Positions 17,262-30,642 of a stretch of DNA of 64,000 nt are shown in pieces. Numbering within the stretch: the stretch's first letter is position 1; every line of letters starts with the position of its first letter. Both the position numbers and the translations under genes were made by a program. Source of the stretch: Xiheicaenibacterium sp046351325 (lineage in GTDB: Bacteria > Myxococcota_A > Polyangia > Polyangiales > Polyangiaceae); the NCBI GenBank assembly GCA_046351325.1, contig JAXLYR010000004.1, positions 958,356 through 1,022,355 of the forward strand, written 5' to 3'. The notes beneath the pieces were generated by a model. The model saw only the letters and a program-made list of their open reading frames with translations, ran no database searches and was not told the DNA's origin.

Positions 17262-18059
17262 ATGCCGAACGAAGGGGACACGTCGTCCGGGTCGCGCGCG
17301 GGGGAGGGGGCCCAAGCAGGTGAGAACCCTGCGGACGGCGCCGACGCCCCGGCGTTGCCCCTCTCCAAGGGCTTCACGCTGTTTGGAGAGCCCGGTGTCG
17401 TCCAGCGCGCGCTGTGCTCCGCCTTCGCGTGGGCCGCGACCATCGCGCCAGTCGCGTTCTCGCGCGTCGGACGCACGCCGGCGCGCATGCTCGCGGTCCT
17501 CGCGATCTTGAGCGCGATCGCTGGGCCTGCCATCGTTCCTTGGCGCAAGCCGCTGGGTCGCCACCTCGGCATCTCGGTGTTCCTCGCGGCCTCGCTCGGG
17601 GTTTGGCTCCTCACGCCGACCGCGCTCGAGCCGACGCGGCTCGACCCGGTGCTCGGCGCGATTGGATCGTTCTCGTGGATCGTGTTCGCGCTCTCGTGGG
17701 GCGAGCCTTGGCGCCTCCGCAACCAGGGCGAGACCGAGGAGAACGGCACCACCTTGCGCGCACGCGCCGAGCTCCCGCCGTTCGCCGTGCCGATCGGTGC
17801 GCTCGGTGTCGCCGCGGCGCTCAGTGTCGTGGTGCTCGCGTGGTTCGTTCGCGACCACGACCGCTCGATCGCAGCGCAAGCAGCGGGGGTCGGGCTCGCG
17901 GTCGCGCTCGTGAGCGCAGCAGCGACCGTCGCCGTCACGCGTGGGCGTCAGCGTCCGCGCGGCGCCACGGTCCCGTCCCCGGCCATCCGTGCGGTCATCG
18001 TCTTGGTCGGTGCCATCGTGCTCGGCGCGGTCGTGCTGATGCTGCGCGGCGGCTCCTGA
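17262..18059 (+). CDS. multi-pass membrane protein, unknown function
   Basis: A 265-residue protein with a hydrophilic N-terminus of about 45 residues and at least six hydrophobic segments: AFAWAATIAPVAF, MLAVLAILSAIAGPAIV, ISVFLAASLGVWLL, AIGSFSWIVFAL, GALGVAAALSVVVLAWF plus AAGVGLAVALVSAAATVAV, and AVIVLVGAIVLGAVVLML. I recognise no family. It follows pepA by 15 bp, so it is probably co-transcribed. A short membrane-protein gene comes 59 bp later. No catalytic or transport motif is visible. Confidence 0.75.
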   Translation: MPNEGDTSSGSRAGEGAQAGENPADGADAPALPLSKGFTLFGEPGVVQRALCSAFAWAATIAPVAFSRVGRTPARMLAVLAILSAIAGPAIVPWRKPLGRHLGISVFLAASLGVWLLTPTALEPTRLDPVLGAIGSFSWIVFALSWGEPWRLRNQGETEENGTTLRARAELPPFAVPIGALGVAAALSVVVLAWFVRDHDRSIAAQAAGVGLAVALVSAAATVAVTRGRQRPRGATVPSPAIRAVIVLVGAIVLGAVVLMLRGGS

Positions 18060-18118
18060 CGACCGCGCCCTCGGCGTTCTCGCCTCCACGCCGGGCGTCG
18101 CGCTAGTCTTTCATCCCC

Positions 18119-18301
18119 TTGTCACGCGTCATCGACGGTCTCGCTGTCTTCCTGTTCCTCGTGTCCGCAGCTGCGTTCGGCTTCGGGTTGCGCGCGCTCG
18201 GGCAAGCTGACGATTTCCGTGCGGTCTACTTGCTGCTCGTCGGCGGGCTCGCGCTCCGTGCGAGCACCGAGCTCCTTCGACCGCGGAGCGGCGCCGCATG
18301 A
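18119..18301 (+). CDS. small two-segment membrane protein
   Basis: A 60-residue peptide beginning at TTG and overlapping the next start codon in an ATGA junction. Two hydrophobic stretches (GLAVFLFLVSAAAFGFGL and VYLLLVGGLALRA) predict a helical hairpin, followed by a short basic tail. The coding call rests on the overlap and on membrane-type composition. No relative is recognised. Confidence 0.6.
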   Translation: MSRVIDGLAVFLFLVSAAAFGFGLRALGQADDFRAVYLLLVGGLALRASTELLRPRSGAA

Positions 18302-19332
18302 GCTCGTCGCGGCCACGCCGCGCGGGCCTTCTCCGCCTCGGGCTCGTGGTGTCGGCGACGATGGCGATCTCGTCGCTCTCGTCGACCGTCGGGTGCAGCT
18401 CGAAGTCGTCGAAGCCTTCTGCGGTGACCGCGTCGTTGTCCGAGGGGGTCGTCGCCCGCGTTGGGTCCGAGACCATCGACGCGTCGACCGTCGAGCAAAT
18501 CGCGCAGGCTCAGTCCGTCGACATTCGCACTGCGCTCGATCGCGCGATCTTCGACTCGCTCGCCGCGCAGGAGGCTCGCTCCAAAGCGCTCGACAAGCGC
18601 ACGCGCCGCGACATCAATCGCGTGCTCGCACGCGCCCTCCTCGATCAGCTCGCCGACGAAGCTCGCGCCGACGGGCCGCCGACGGACGAAGAGATCCAAG
18701 CCATCAGCGAAAAAAAGTGGTTCGAGGTCGCGCGCCCCGAAGCTTACGTGGTTGTCCACGCCGTCGTTCGCGTGCCGAAAGACGCGCCGCCTGCCGTCTG
18801 GGACGACGCTCGCGCGATCGCGAGCAACATCCAGAAAGCGACGCTGGCCGCTGCTGAGAAGGCCCGCTCGACGAGCCCGCCCGACTTCATGCCGAAGCGA
18901 GGGATCCCGCTGCCGCTCGATCCCGCGGCGGACCTCTTCGTGCACTCCGCTCAAGCCGTCGAGCATGGCTCGCTCGAGGTCGTCGCCGAGCAGCTCTGGC
19001 CCCTCGGGACGGACGGCAAGACGGTCCGCCCCGAGTCGCGCGAGCCCTACGATCCGGCGTTCGTCAACGGCGTGATGACGCTCCGCCAACGTGGTGATCT
19101 CACGGCTCCCTTCGATTCGAGCTTCGGCGTCCACATCGTGATGCTGCTCGACCGGCTCCCTGGCGTGTCACTCACCCTCAGCGAACGCCGCGAGCGCTTC
19201 ACCCCCGACATGGTGGTGGTGCGGACACGGCGCCGATTGGACGCGCTGCTCGACGCGATCCCCGAGCAAAAAAGCGTGTCCATCGAGCGCAGCGTCGATG
19301 CCTTGCTCACGCAGGTCCAGGTCGGTCAGTGA
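18298..19332 (+). CDS. lipoprotein with SurA/PpiC-like peptidyl-prolyl isomerase domain
   Basis: A 344-residue exported protein. The leader ends in a lipobox at STVGC (about residue 33), so it is probably lipidated. A SurA-N-like helical region (VGSETIDASTVEQIAQAQ; RTALDRAIFDSLAAQEARSK) is followed by a divergent parvulin-type region that ends with GDLTAPFDSSFGVHIVMLLD and then LPG, typical of PpiC. The central HILV-like strand is replaced by VVVHAVVRV. Such lipoproteins usually assist folding of outer-membrane proteins; activity here is not certain because the core is divergent. The ATG overlaps the preceding gene and its stop overlaps the next GTG. Confidence 0.75.
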   Translation: MSSSRPRRAGLLRLGLVVSATMAISSLSSTVGCSSKSSKPSAVTASLSEGVVARVGSETIDASTVEQIAQAQSVDIRTALDRAIFDSLAAQEARSKALDKRTRRDINRVLARALLDQLADEARADGPPTDEEIQAISEKKWFEVARPEAYVVVHAVVRVPKDAPPAVWDDARAIASNIQKATLAAAEKARSTSPPDFMPKRGIPLPLDPAADLFVHSAQAVEHGSLEVVAEQLWPLGTDGKTVRPESREPYDPAFVNGVMTLRQRGDLTAPFDSSFGVHIVMLLDRLPGVSLTLSERRERFTPDMVVVRTRRRLDALLDAIPEQKSVSIERSVDALLTQVQVGQ

Positions 19333-20030
19333 AGGATCGCAGACGACGGCAACCTCCGCCGCGTGACCAGGTCGAGAGCCCGTTCCATCACCTGCTCGCT
19401 GAGTTCCTCCGCTCGGTGCCCTTCGCCCGAGGCGCCGCCATCGTCGACTTCGAGGGCGAGACCGTCGACTACGCGGGCACGCTCGATCCGTTCGAGCTTC
19501 GCGTCGCCGCCGCGACCTTCCAGCTCCTGCTCGCGGACCTCCGAGGCTCGCGTCACTTCAACAACGTCGAGCAAGTCGCGTCTCGGATGGGCCGCGCCGG
19601 CTACCTCGTTCGCGTGCTCGACCCGAGCTACAGCCTGCTCGTCGTCTTGCGCAAGCTCGGGACCTTCGAGGTCAGCACGCGCATTCTGGTCGAGCTCGAG
19701 TCGCGCATCCTCCACGAGGCTGGGCTGCCCACGCGCCGTCCTCCCGCTTGGTACCACGTCGAGGTCGAGGTCCCGGAGCACGCACGAAAGCCGACTCGGC
19801 TACGCCCACCGCAGTGGTCTCAACAGACCGACCCGTGGGTCTCGCTCGAGGTGCTCGGCACGCTCGTCGGCTCGAAAGAGGGCGAGCGCGTCTATCGCGT
19901 GCGCCTCGCCAGCGGCGCGGAATGCAACCTCCTGCGCGAGGCAACACGCTTGTGGTTCGTCGACGAACCGATCGAAGCCATCCTGCGCGACAACGCAAAG
20001 GCCGAGATTTTTCGGCCTCGGCGCGCTTGA
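19329..20030 (+). CDS. roadblock/LC7-like domain protein
   Basis: A 233-residue cytoplasmic protein. Residues about 18-130 resemble a roadblock/LC7 fold (FARGAAIVDFEGETVDYAG, then LLLADLRGSRHF and YLVRVLDPSYSLLVVLRK). Roadblock proteins usually dock small GTPases such as MglA in myxobacteria. The C-terminal 100 residues, with a WYHVEVEVPE stretch, form a second unassigned domain. The GTG start overlaps the PpiC-like gene (GTGA). It is the last protein gene before the rRNA operon promoter. Family assignment is from pattern only. Confidence 0.55.
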   Translation: MKDRRRRQPPPRDQVESPFHHLLAEFLRSVPFARGAAIVDFEGETVDYAGTLDPFELRVAAATFQLLLADLRGSRHFNNVEQVASRMGRAGYLVRVLDPSYSLLVVLRKLGTFEVSTRILVELESRILHEAGLPTRRPPAWYHVEVEVPEHARKPTRLRPPQWSQQTDPWVSLEVLGTLVGSKEGERVYRVRLASGAECNLLREATRLWFVDEPIEAILRDNAKAEIFRPRRA

Positions 20031-20118
20031 AAGGGACGTTGTCAGAAAACCGAAGCGCGCCCGTCCCTTGGAAAAGACCTCGAACCCGACTCTTTTCGAT
20101 GCCTCGAAAAAAATAGTT

Positions 20119-20147
20119 TTGACAAGGTCGGGGTCCTCATCTAGTGT
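20119..20147 (+). promoter_or_regulatory. sigma70-like promoter of the rRNA operon
   Basis: A perfect -35 box TTGACA (20119-20124) is followed, after 17 bases, by TAGTGT (20142-20147) as a weak -10. It lies about 470 bp before the mature 16S. An A-rich run (GAAAAAAATA) directly upstream could act as an UP-like element. This is the best promoter match in the leader. Confidence 0.6.
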
Positions 20148-20328
20148 TCGCCTCCCGTTGACGCCGCACCGAAAAAAACGGGGCGCAGACAGTAAGCAAG
20201 CGCTCTGAGCGGCACGAACGGAGTAGGTCACTGAAGTCCCAACGACTGCACTGACCTTCAGGCTCGACGCAGACCGACAAGCGGTCTAGCAGTAACCCAG
20301 CGTCGAGCCAAGACGCCCCGCCCTAAAA

Positions 20329-20374
20329 AGGTGGTGCGCGGGAGGAATCCTCCCACCTCGGTCCTTGAAAACTG
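20329..20374 (+). promoter_or_regulatory. boxB-like hairpin plus boxA antitermination element, leader copy
   Basis: AGGTGG (20329-20334) can pair with CCACCT (20353-20358), around a perfect inner hairpin GGGAGG-AAT-CCTCCC (20340-20354). Seven bases after the inner hairpin, TCCTTGAAAACTG (20362-20374) matches the CTTTGAAAACTG type of rRNA boxA known from other bacteria. The identical 13-mer, again preceded by a hairpin, is in the 16S-23S spacer, where boxA is also expected. Inferred role: Nus-factor-dependent antitermination. Confidence 0.65.
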
Positions 20375-20386
20375 GATTGTACGCGT
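20368..20386 (+). other. 5' arm of the 16S processing stem
   Basis: AAAACTGGATTGTACGCGT here is the exact reverse complement of 22244-22262 after the 16S gene. The resulting 19-bp duplex loops out the whole 16S and is the expected RNase III substrate. The arm overlaps the end of boxA. Confidence 0.8.
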
Positions 20387-20618
20387 CCCCGTCGCTGGGC
20401 AACCTGCGACAGGGGAACGCTGGGCGGCTCGCCGAACTCCCCCGAGTATCGGCGAGCGCGACCTGGTCCAACGAGCGCGAGCTCACGAGACCGTCGCGAG
20501 TCAGCTGACCGCCGCGGGGCGCTGCGCAAGCAGGGCACTCGACGAGCGGCAGCAAAAACGAGCCTCGAGCTCAACCTCGGGTGCGAGCTGGCCTAGCCGG
20601 CGAGCAGCCGATATCATT

Positions 20619-22178
<1,560 letters not shown>

Positions 22179-22243
22179 CGGCATCCGATGGATGCCAACC
22201 GGAAGGTCAAAGCCCACATTCGCAGTCTGCCAAGGCAGAACGC

Positions 22244-22262
22244 ACGCGTACAATCCAGTTTT
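22244..22262 (+). other. 3' arm of the 16S processing stem
   Basis: ACGCGTACAATCCAGTTTT is perfectly complementary to 20368-20386. It lies 73 bases after the 16S 3' end, as expected for primary RNase III cleavage. Confidence 0.8.
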
Positions 22263-22403
22263 GAGGGGCCGAGAGTCGGGCCCACCGCTGGCTGACCCGA
22301 GGGTCGGCTGATGGCAGGCACCTGCTACGAAGTACCGCTCGAGGCTGCGGCCGGGCAGCGGTCGCGCCCAATACAATGCCTTGAACACTGCGTTCAAGGC
22401 CCC

Positions 22404-22477
22404 GGGCCAGTAGCTCAGGTGGTTAGAGCACACGCCTGATAAGCGTGAGGTCGGCAGTTCGAGTCTGCCCTGGCCCA
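22404..22477 (+). tRNA. ileT: tRNA-Ile (GAT)
   Basis: A 74-nt cloverleaf: the acceptor GGGCCAG pairs with CTGGCCC, discriminator A, D-arm AGCTCAGGTGGTTAGAGC, anticodon GAT at 22438-22440, and T-loop GTTCGAGTC. The 3' CCA is not encoded (ACAA follows). It is the first of the usual Ile-Ala pair in the 16S-23S spacer. Confidence 0.95.
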
Positions 22478-22537
22478 CAACCGAGCGATTCGCTCGGGGA
22501 GCCGCGCCGCAAGGCGCGAAGCTTGGTCAAAAGCCAA

Positions 22538-22610
22538 GGGGCTGTAGCTCAGCTGGGAGAGCGCGGGCTTTGCAAGCCTGAGGTCATCGGTTCGATCCCG
22601 TTCAGCTCCA
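22538..22610 (+). tRNA. alaT: tRNA-Ala (TGC)
   Basis: A 73-nt cloverleaf: the acceptor GGGGCTG pairs with CAGCTCC (one G-C-rich arm), discriminator A, D-arm AGCTCAGCTGGGAGAGC, anticodon TGC at 22571-22573, and T-loop GGTTCGATCC. The 3' CCA is not encoded. It sits 60 bases after tRNA-Ile. Confidence 0.95.
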
Positions 22611-22671
22611 CAAAGCGAGCAGAGCCCCGTCTGGGGGCCAAAGATTCACGACTCACCCATCTCGGGTGGTC

Positions 22672-22743
22672 GACCGGTACGCCGGTCATTCGATCCTTGA
22701 AAACTGAAGAGGGCGATTCTGACGCAATGCAGCGTCAGAATCG
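22672..22743 (+). promoter_or_regulatory. boxB-like hairpin, boxA and strong hairpin before 23S
   Basis: GACCGG-TACG-CCGGTC (22672-22687) forms a tetraloop hairpin. It is followed by TCCTTGAAAACTG (22694-22706), identical to the leader boxA. Then CGATTCTGACGC-AATGCA-GCGTCAGAATCG (22714-22743) forms a perfect 12-bp hairpin without a T tract. The repeated hairpin-boxA order suggests that the antitermination complex is reloaded before 23S. The last hairpin may be a processing site. Confidence 0.6.
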
Positions 22744-22787
22744 AAGCGTCCAAGACGCACAGAGCGACACGGAGTTCGTGGTTACAC

Positions 22788-22892
22788 GAGCGCTGGAGTC
22801 GAGCTGGAGCGTAGACGTAGCGAGTAGAGACGAGCCGACTGCGAGAGCGTCGGCTCGACTTCACGAAGAAGACGAAGCGTGCCTTTGGGGTC
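22788..22892 (+). other. 5' side of the 23S processing stem
   Basis: Three blocks pair with the region after 23S. ACGAGCGCTGGAGTC (from about 22788) pairs with GACTTCAGCGCTCG near 25909. GCGTAGAC (about 22810) pairs with GTCTACGC near 25890. GCGTGCCTTTGGGGT (about 22876) pairs with ACCTCAAAGGCAAGCGTC starting at about 25854. A few mismatches interrupt the duplex. This is the expected RNase III stem for 23S. Confidence 0.6.
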
Positions 22893-22894
22893 AC

Positions 22895-25854
<2,960 letters not shown>

Positions 25855-26021
25855 CCTCAAAGGCAAGCGTCGTCCCAAACATCGCAATGTCTACGCAAAC
25901 TAGTTGGACTTCAGCGCTCGGGTCACGAGCGCTCGCTCGGTCGGCATAGCCGACTGTGTTTTAGAGACGCTCCCGCGTCGGGCAGAAGCCGAGAAGGCCA
26001 GTCCCGAGGTGAGGCCCAAAG
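25855..26021 (+). other. 23S-5S spacer with 3' side of the 23S processing stem
   Basis: The first 70 bases carry the three blocks that pair with 22788-22892. A separate hairpin GTCGGC-ATA-GCCGAC occurs at 25940-25954. No tRNA gene can be folded in this spacer. Confidence 0.55.
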
Positions 26022-26022
26022 T

Positions 26023-26141
26023 TTCCGGTGGCGATATCGAAGAGGTCATACCCGATCCCATTCCGAACTCGGAAGTCAAGCTCTTCGGAGCCGATGGTAC
26101 TGCTGGGGAAACCCAGTGGGAGAGTAGGACGCTGCCGGGAT
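26023..26141 (+). rRNA. rrf: 5S ribosomal RNA
   Basis: About 119 bases. Helix I is formed by TTCCGGT (26023-26029) with GCCGGGA (26134-26140). The conserved loop ATCCCATTCCGAACTCGGAAG and the GGGGAAACCCAGTGGGAGAGTAGGACG stretch are present (two separate blocks). The ends were set by helix I. Confidence 0.92.
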
Positions 26142-26150
26142 TTCTTTAAA

Positions 26151-26208
26151 GGTCCGGTGCCGCGCTAAACCCTCTATGAGGGGCGCGAACCGGGCCTTTT
26201 TTCTTTTT
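26151..26208 (+). terminator. intrinsic terminator of the rRNA operon
   Basis: GGTCCGGT (26151-26158) pairs with ACCGGGCC (26189-26196) through one G-U. Inner GCGC/GCGC and CCCTC-TAT-GAGGG extend the hairpin, and a T-rich run (TTTTTTCTTTTT) follows directly. This is a strong Rho-independent terminator. It also separates the operon from the convergent SDR gene. Confidence 0.9.
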
Positions 26209-26220
26209 GTCGCTTCGACT

Positions 26221-26996
26221 TCAGCGGACTGGAGAGTTCCGCGCGAGGAGCAGCTCACGCAGGCGATGCGGCAGCGCGCGGCCGCAGCTGGCTGCCAGGT
26301 GGAGCGCCTTCGGGAATTGGCAGTAGCGCTCTCCCGCCTCGATAGCCTGGTCGACGATGGTCGCAGCGGCTTCTGCGTCCATGATGAACGGCATGGTGAA
26401 GCGATTGCGAGCCGTCATCGCCGTACGGACGAAGCCAGGTTGAACGATGGTGACCTGGAGTCCACCAGAGGCGACGTCTGCCGCGAGCGACTCGAGGAAG
26501 AAGGTCAGCGCGGCCTTGCTGGTGCCGTAGTCGGCGGCGGCGGGTAGGGCGATGCGGGCGGCGAGGCTGGTCACGCCGACGAGTTTGCCGCGGCCGCGGT
26601 TCAGCATGCCAGAGACGGGTGGAAGCAGGGTCGCGAGGGCGCCGTGAAAGTTGATGTCCATCACACGGCGAGCTGCTTCGAGTGGCTGTTGTGAGGCTCG
26701 GACGAGCGTCCCTGGCACACCCGCGTTCGCCACGACGAGCTCGAGCCCGCCCAAGCGCGCGTCGAGTGCGCGCACGCGGTCGGCGGTTTCATCGAGGCGG
26801 GAGACGTCGAGCTCCAAAGCCTCGGCGCTGTGGCCAGCGGAGCGCAGGCGCGACGCGAGCGCCTCGAGCTCGGGGAGTCGACGCGCCGCCAACACGACGT
26901 GATAGCCGCGCGCAGCGAGGCGTTCTGCGAGCGCGGCGCCGATCCCACTCGAGGCGCCCGTGAGGAGCGCAGGACCGAGAGGTGCCGAGCCCCGCT

Positions 26997-27000
<4 letters not shown>
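26221..27000 (-). CDS. short-chain dehydrogenase/reductase
   Basis: A 259-residue classical SDR that uses NAD(P)(H) on an unknown alcohol or carbonyl. Visible are the Rossmann TGASSGIG (14-21), LDV (about 63-65), NAG (92-94), Asn117 in DINFHGA, Ser145 in GVTSL and Tyr158/Lys162 in YGTSK, and the PGFVRTAMT cofactor loop. The VLAARR end of strand 2 (basic residues) fits NADP preference. The GTG at 27000 overlaps the kinase stop in a GTGA junction and gives the expected short N-terminus. Co-transcription with a kinase is unusual; whether the kinase acts on it is unknown. Confidence 0.9.
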
Positions 27001-28346
<1,346 letters not shown>

Positions 28347-28356
28347 GGCTTAGACG

Positions 28357-29118
28357 CTAGGCCGAGCGCAAGTCGTGTGCAAGTCGCGTTTCACCGTCGT
28401 TCATGGGCAGCTCGCGGGCTGCGAGCACGTCGCGTGACCGCGGAACCGTGTCGAGCAAGCCACGCAAATAGAGCCGCAGTTGCTCGGAATCGGAGAGGTC
28501 TCCGGGACGTTGAGCGGTCGCCTCGAAGAGGAGGATCGCAGCCGTCACGCTGACGTTGAGGCTCTCGGCGTAGCCCCGCATCGGGATGCTCACCGCGTCC
28601 GCGCACCGCGTGGTGAGGTCGCGCCCGATGCCGTCGTGTTCGTTGCCGAGGACGAGCGCGATCCGCCCGCGGCTCGCCAAATCGCGGGGCGCGAGCGTCC
28701 CCGACGGGTGGGTCGCGATGAGCTCGAAACCCTCGGAGAGCAAGCGGTCCGCGGCGCTCGGCGCGTTCGCGTAGGTCGCGACGTCGACCCATTGCTCGGA
28801 GCCGCGCGAGACGGTGCGCGACGCGAGGAAGGTCTGCCTCCGCTCGACCACGTGGATGCGCGTGAGGCCGAAGACATCGCACGAACGCAGGACGGCCGCG
28901 CCGTTGTGGGGATCGTGGGGCGCGTCGAGGACCAGCGTGACCGAGCCGACGCGCTTGGCGATCACCGAGCGGAGTCGGGTGCGGCGCGCTTCGGTCGCGA
29001 GCGGCTCGAGGACGGCGACGCGCGCCGCGACCTCTTCGTCGGATAGGCGCGCCACGAGGCCCGCCATGTATTGCGAGCGCACGGCTACGGCCTCGACGCC
29101 TGGAGTCGACCTACGCAT
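28357..29118 (-). CDS. trmH: TrmH/SpoU-family RNA 2'-O-methyltransferase
   Basis: A 253-residue SAM-dependent methyltransferase of the SPOUT class. It is most like TrmH, which methylates the 2'-hydroxyl of G18 in tRNA. Signature blocks are LDAPHDPHNGAAVLRSCDVF (motif 1, with the catalytic Arg), VLGNEHDGIG (motif 2) and IPMRGYAESLNVSVTAAI (motif 3, the trefoil knot). An N-terminal helical part and a C-terminal basic extension are as in TrmH rather than RlmB, but the tRNA position is inferred. The ATG at 29118 is chosen; ATG at residue 18 is an alternative. It is divergent from 29171. Confidence 0.85.
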   Translation of the reverse strand: MRRSTPGVEAVAVRSQYMAGLVARLSDEEVAARVAVLEPLATEARRTRLRSVIAKRVGSVTLVLDAPHDPHNGAAVLRSCDVFGLTRIHVVERRQTFLASRTVSRGSEQWVDVATYANAPSAADRLLSEGFELIATHPSGTLAPRDLASRGRIALVLGNEHDGIGRDLTTRCADAVSIPMRGYAESLNVSVTAAILLFEATAQRPGDLSDSEQLRLYLRGLLDTVPRSRDVLAARELPMNDGETRLAHDLRSA

Positions 29119-29170
29119 GACGCCGGCCTTAACCCAGCGGGGCGGGGTTCCGCTATGGTGATCGAGTCGC

Positions 29171-29977
29171 ATGCAGCGCCACACCGCGATCGCAGCGCTC
29201 GTCTCGGTCTCTGGGTTCCTTCTCGCGTCTGCGACCTGGGCGCAGCAGCCCGCGCCCCAGGACCCACCACCTTACCAACCTCCGCCGTACCAGCCCGCGC
29301 CGCAGCAGCCCGCGCCACAGCAGCCTGCTCCTTGGACGTACGCTCCCCCGGGCACGCAAACGCCTCCGACGGGGCCCAGCGCGCCGCCCGGCAGCTACGC
29401 GCCAGGCCCGAGCTGGAATCCGTACGCGAACCCGCCGCAGGGCCCGCCCCCTCCGCCGCTCCCGCCGAGAGAGCCCGGCTGCTGTCGGTTCGCGGTTCGG
29501 TTCGATCCCTTCGACCTGATTTTTCGCAGGCTGTCGTTCCAGGTCGAGGTCGCGCTGTGGGGCCCGCTCTCCATCGAAGCGGAGCCTTCTTGGATTTGGG
29601 GCTCGACCTCGGACAACCTCGAGATGAGCGGCGGTGCGCTGTTCGGCAACCTGCTCGTCTACTTCACGGGGCACGCGCTCAACGGCTTCTACATAAAGGC
29701 GCAGATGGGCTTCGAGGCCTTCACGGCGACGGTGACCGACCCCGAGCTCCAGCAGACGGCGAGCAAGGACATCGCGTCACCGGTCTTCGGCGCATCGATC
29801 GGCAGCTCGAACGTCTTCGGTGACGAGTGGGGCTTCAACATCGCGGGCGGCGTCGGCATCGGATACGCGACCGCCGATCGGGTGACGGTCACCGCGGGTC
29901 GATACTCGGCGACGTTTTACGACAAGCTCGGGAGCCTGCAGCTGCTCGCGTCGCTCGGCGCGGGCGTCGCGTTCTGA
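29171..29977 (+). CDS. exported protein with Pro/Gln-rich linker and barrel-like C-terminus
   Basis: A 268-residue envelope protein. The leader (AALVSVSGFLLASATWAQQ) has a signal peptidase I-type ATWA-Q site. Residues 25-100 are tandem PPYQPAPQQPAP-like repeats. The rest (VEVALWGPLSIEAEPSWIWG; FNIAGGVGIGYATADRVTV) has alternating strands ending LGAGVAF, which fits a small outer-membrane barrel. No family is recognised. The Pro-rich linker may span peptidoglycan. It is convergent with the lipoprotein gene at 29985. Confidence 0.7.
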   Translation: MQRHTAIAALVSVSGFLLASATWAQQPAPQDPPPYQPPPYQPAPQQPAPQQPAPWTYAPPGTQTPPTGPSAPPGSYAPGPSWNPYANPPQGPPPPPLPPREPGCCRFAVRFDPFDLIFRRLSFQVEVALWGPLSIEAEPSWIWGSTSDNLEMSGGALFGNLLVYFTGHALNGFYIKAQMGFEAFTATVTDPELQQTASKDIASPVFGASIGSSNVFGDEWGFNIAGGVGIGYATADRVTVTAGRYSATFYDKLGSLQLLASLGAGVAF

Positions 29978-29984
29978 CGCGAGC

Positions 29985-30569
29985 TCAGAGCGTGAACTCC
30001 AGCGTCTTCTCGTTGCTGCCGGCGCCGGGCGCGAGATCGAACCGGAGCGAGTATGAGCGCGGGCCGACGCGCACCCCGAGGTGGACGTGGATGGGAGCCG
30101 TCGCGCCGCCGAGCCGATCGAGGCGCGCGACGACTTTGTAGCGGCCGCGCTCGGGCTCGCCGCCGAGCAGGTAGACGTTCTCGACGTTCTGACCGAAGCA
30201 GATCGCGCCGTCGCGCGGACAGTCGCGATCCTTGTAGAGGCCCGAGGTCGTGCCCTCGCCGACCTGCGCTGTTTCGCCGGCGGGATCCGTGACCTCGAGG
30301 TTGACGTCGGCCTCGTTGGCGTCCCACGCGATCGCGAACTGCAGGACGCCCGAGTGCAGACCACAGCCCTCGTCGATGACGCCGTTGCAGTTGTTGTCGA
30401 TCGCGTCGAAGCAGAGCTCGACGGCGTTCGGAGTGCAGGCCTGATCGAGCGCCGAGCCGTCGGGCGTGACCACGTCGCGCATCGCGCGGCCGTCGTTGGC
30501 GCGCGAGGGGACCTCGAGGCAGCCGAGCACCGCGAGCGCGAACACGGTCAGGGAGGCGATTCGAGTCAC
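29985..30569 (-). CDS. MopE-like lipoprotein with YfaP/DUF2135-like domain
   Basis: A 194-residue predicted lipoprotein. The GTG at 30569 begins a compact leader (TRIASLTVFALAVLGC) with a lipobox at LGC. Residues about 45-70 carry CFDAIDNNCNGVIDEGC, the Cys/Asp motif common in myxobacterial surface proteins. The C-terminal 120 residues (FAIAWDANEADVNLEVTDPA; CFGQNVENVY; RYKVVARL) resemble the DUF2135 beta-sandwich, where WD-N--DV-L marks the start. Role unknown, probably surface exposed. Frames opened farther upstream are rejected because they lie opposite the TauE gene. Confidence 0.75.
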   Translation of the reverse strand: MTRIASLTVFALAVLGCLEVPSRANDGRAMRDVVTPDGSALDQACTPNAVELCFDAIDNNCNGVIDEGCGLHSGVLQFAIAWDANEADVNLEVTDPAGETAQVGEGTTSGLYKDRDCPRDGAICFGQNVENVYLLGGEPERGRYKVVARLDRLGGATAPIHVHLGVRVGPRSYSLRFDLAPGAGSNEKTLEFTL

Positions 30570-30642
30570 GGGCTCGGCAGAATGACACCCATCGCGCGCG
30601 GCACGCAACCTCTCGTGCTTGCGACCGCGCGAGAGCCGGACC

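Larger units (their letters stand above)
20148..20618 (+). other. rRNA operon leader
   Basis: This is about 470 bases of transcribed leader with no gene. It holds a boxB-like hairpin (20329-20358), a boxA-like element and the 5' arm of the 16S processing stem, described separately. I see no further promoter that is clearly better than the one at 20119. Confidence 0.6.

Noticed and set aside
25855..26021. Possible tRNA in the 23S-5S spacer
   Set aside because: Hairpins are present, but no cloverleaf with a T-loop and matching acceptor ends can be formed.
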